Positions 5,587 to 5,734 of a DNA stretch of 5,734 bases are shown in pieces. Position numbers and translations under genes: made by a program. Origin of the DNA: Candidatus Sulfopaludibacter sp. SbA3 (GTDB lineage: Bacteria; Acidobacteriota; Terriglobia; Bryobacterales; Bryobacteraceae); the NCBI GenBank assembly GCA_945900935.1, contig CAMDKT010000418.1, positions 1 to 5,734 on the forward strand, given 5' to 3'. The notes below the pieces were generated by a model that saw only the letters and a program-made list of their open reading frames with translations, was not told the DNA's origin and did no database searches. Within the stretch, counting starts at the first letter, position 1. Every line of letters starts with the position of its first letter.

Positions 5587-5734
5587 GATTCGGGCGCGAG
5601 GACCGCTCCCTGACGGATAATGCCACATACTTTTCCCTTTCCCGGATGTTGCTTACCCTTTGCCCGCCAGATTCGAAGATTTTCCGATTCAGCGCTGGAC
5701 ATTTCGAAGCGGAAGCTCTATTTTAAATTAGTAT
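5587..5734. other. Intergenic tail without a recognisable gene
   Basis: Besides the repeat fragment, this stretch shows two copies of TTCGAAG (5672-5678 and 5703-5709) and an AT-rich edge (about 5718-5734) that could belong to a promoter of a gene further right. No hairpin followed by a T-tract is present, so no intrinsic terminator can be assigned to the six-gene run. Open frames on the - strand here are extensions of shadows of the DUF3106 gene. Confidence 0.4.
5601..5616 (+). repeat. 5' half of the dispersed repeat
   Basis: GACCGCTCCCTGACGG lies 14 bp after the DUF3106 stop. Its last 14 bases match the left part of the copy at 1604-1617 (- strand) with a single difference. The right half (CGGCTCGGTA) is missing here; the sequence diverges into ATAATGCC. 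Confidence 0.5.

Noticed and set aside
5587..5640. Intrinsic terminator after the DUF3106 gene
   Set aside because: Only 3-bp stems can be formed and no T-tract follows; the C/T-rich stretch near 5631-5643 is not preceded by a GC-rich hairpin.
5442..5702. 86-codon open frame on the - strand at the right end
   Set aside because: More than half is antisense to the DUF3106 gene and the rest is low-information intergenic sequence; no ribosome binding site or family resemblance.

Overview
The window is GC-rich bacterial chromosome. Gene content and gene order suggest a member of the Acidobacteriota, close to Solibacter/Bryobacter. That placement is inference from protein style, the sigma/anti-sigma/DUF3106 cluster and a dispersed repeat I associate with that group; no marker gene is present to prove it.

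Layout. Positions 1-138 are the 3' end of a group II intron on the + strand: a domain V hairpin, a domain VI hairpin with a bulged branch-point adenosine, and an AC 3' end. The intron body and any reverse transcriptase lie left of the window. The 3' exon begins with CGGCTCGGTAA, part of a dispersed repeat that recurs upstream of the first gene and, as its other half, near the right end. Next, on the - strand (166-1536), is a complete phosphomannomutase/phosphoglucomutase. A divergent intergenic region of about 205 bp carries two repeat copies.

From 1742 to 5586 six genes run on the + strand with almost no gaps: thpR (RNA 2',3'-cyclic phosphodiesterase), plsY (acyl-phosphate:glycerol-3-phosphate acyltransferase), gpsA (glycerol-3-phosphate dehydrogenase), an ECF sigma factor, a one-pass membrane anti-sigma factor with a zinc-binding ZAS motif, and an exported DUF3106-type protein. 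GpsA makes sn-glycerol-3-phosphate and PlsY acylates it, so two consecutive steps at the entry to phospholipid synthesis are adjacent. The last three genes form a likely signalling unit: a sigma factor held at the membrane by its anti-sigma factor, and a secreted Arg/Glu-rich helical protein that may take part in sensing. The final 148 bp hold no recognisable gene, only a half-copy of the dispersed repeat and an AT-rich edge.

The most unusual feature is the junction of the group II intron with this repeat, which suggests the repeat was the insertion target. No new multi-gene system is evident; the protein-coding genes are otherwise recognisable families.
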